Assembly: GCA_947251855.1 (NCBI GenBank)
Contig: CAMXUZ010000241.1
Span: forward strand, 1 to 5,608
DNA length: 5,608 nt
Source: an uncultured Ruaniaceae bacterium
GTDB lineage: Bacteria; Actinomycetota; Actinomycetes; Actinomycetales; Beutenbergiaceae
Direction: 5' to 3'
The position numbers and the translations under genes are program-made. How positions within the stretch are numbered: the stretch's first letter is position 1; the number at the start of each line of letters is the position of its first letter. Below the pieces are notes generated by a model, which did not search any database, was not told the DNA's origin, and saw only the letters and a program-made list of their open reading frames with translations. Of this stretch, positions 5,537 through 5,608 are shown in pieces.

Positions 5537-5608
5537 CTACTTCTCAACCTGTGCCAGGAACGAGCGGCTCCGGCTTGGCGGCACCTCTACCCCCGTCATG
5601 TCTTCGTC
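5537..5608 (-). CDS. C-terminal end of a gene, probably the peptide ABC transporter substrate-binding protein (5' part outside window)
   Basis: The last 23 codons and a TAG stop are visible, reading DEDMTGVEVPPSRSRSFLAQ then VEK. This is too short for family recognition by itself. The assignment rests on position: it lies upstream of, and on the same strand as, four other subunits of a peptide/nickel ABC importer that otherwise lacks its binding protein, and a strong hairpin separates it from them, as often happens after such genes. The short hydrophilic end in VEK is compatible with an extracytoplasmic family 5 binding protein. The N-terminal signal peptide that would settle this is outside the window. 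Confidence 0.6.
   Translation of the reverse strand, partial: DEDMTGVEVPPSRSRSFLAQVEK

Overview
The window reads as a chromosomal segment of a high-GC, actinobacterium-like genome: GC-rich codon use, GTG starts, and an alanine racemase with high-GC codon choice. This placement is an inference from composition and protein style, not from a marker gene. All supported genes are on the minus strand and are transcribed from right to left. There is no RNA gene, CRISPR array, transposase or integrase.

From the right end leftwards the layout is as follows. (1) The last 23 codons of a gene ending at 5537, most likely the substrate-binding protein of the transporter. (2) A 66-base gap holding a strong 15-bp stem-loop. 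(3) Two ATPase genes of the DppD and DppF type. (4) Two permease genes of the DppB and DppC type. (5) A 448-residue serine hydrolase of the beta-lactamase / D-aminopeptidase (S12) fold without a signal peptide. (6) The first 179 codons of an alanine racemase, running off the left edge. From dppD-like to the hydrolase each stop codon overlaps the next start codon (GTGA, ATGA, ATGA, TAATG), so these five genes form one tightly coupled translation unit. The racemase follows after 21 bases.

Taken together, the genes describe uptake of short peptides by an ABC importer of the peptide/nickel family and their probable cleavage in the cytoplasm by an SxxK hydrolase whose catalytic layout (S61, K64, Y155, H293) resembles D-stereospecific aminopeptidases. 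The alanine racemase could then convert released D-alanine to L-alanine, or the reverse. The combined picture, a salvage route for D-amino-acid peptides such as cell-wall fragments or D-Ala dipeptides, is an inference. A sharp GC step at the hydrolase/racemase border warns that the racemase may be the older host locus, with the transporter-hydrolase block placed next to it later.

Points worth a second look are the Glu at the alanine racemase position that is normally a carbamylated Lys, the missing Asn in the Y-x-N motif of the hydrolase, the Cys-rich C-terminal domain present in only one of the two ATPases, and the intercistronic hairpin.
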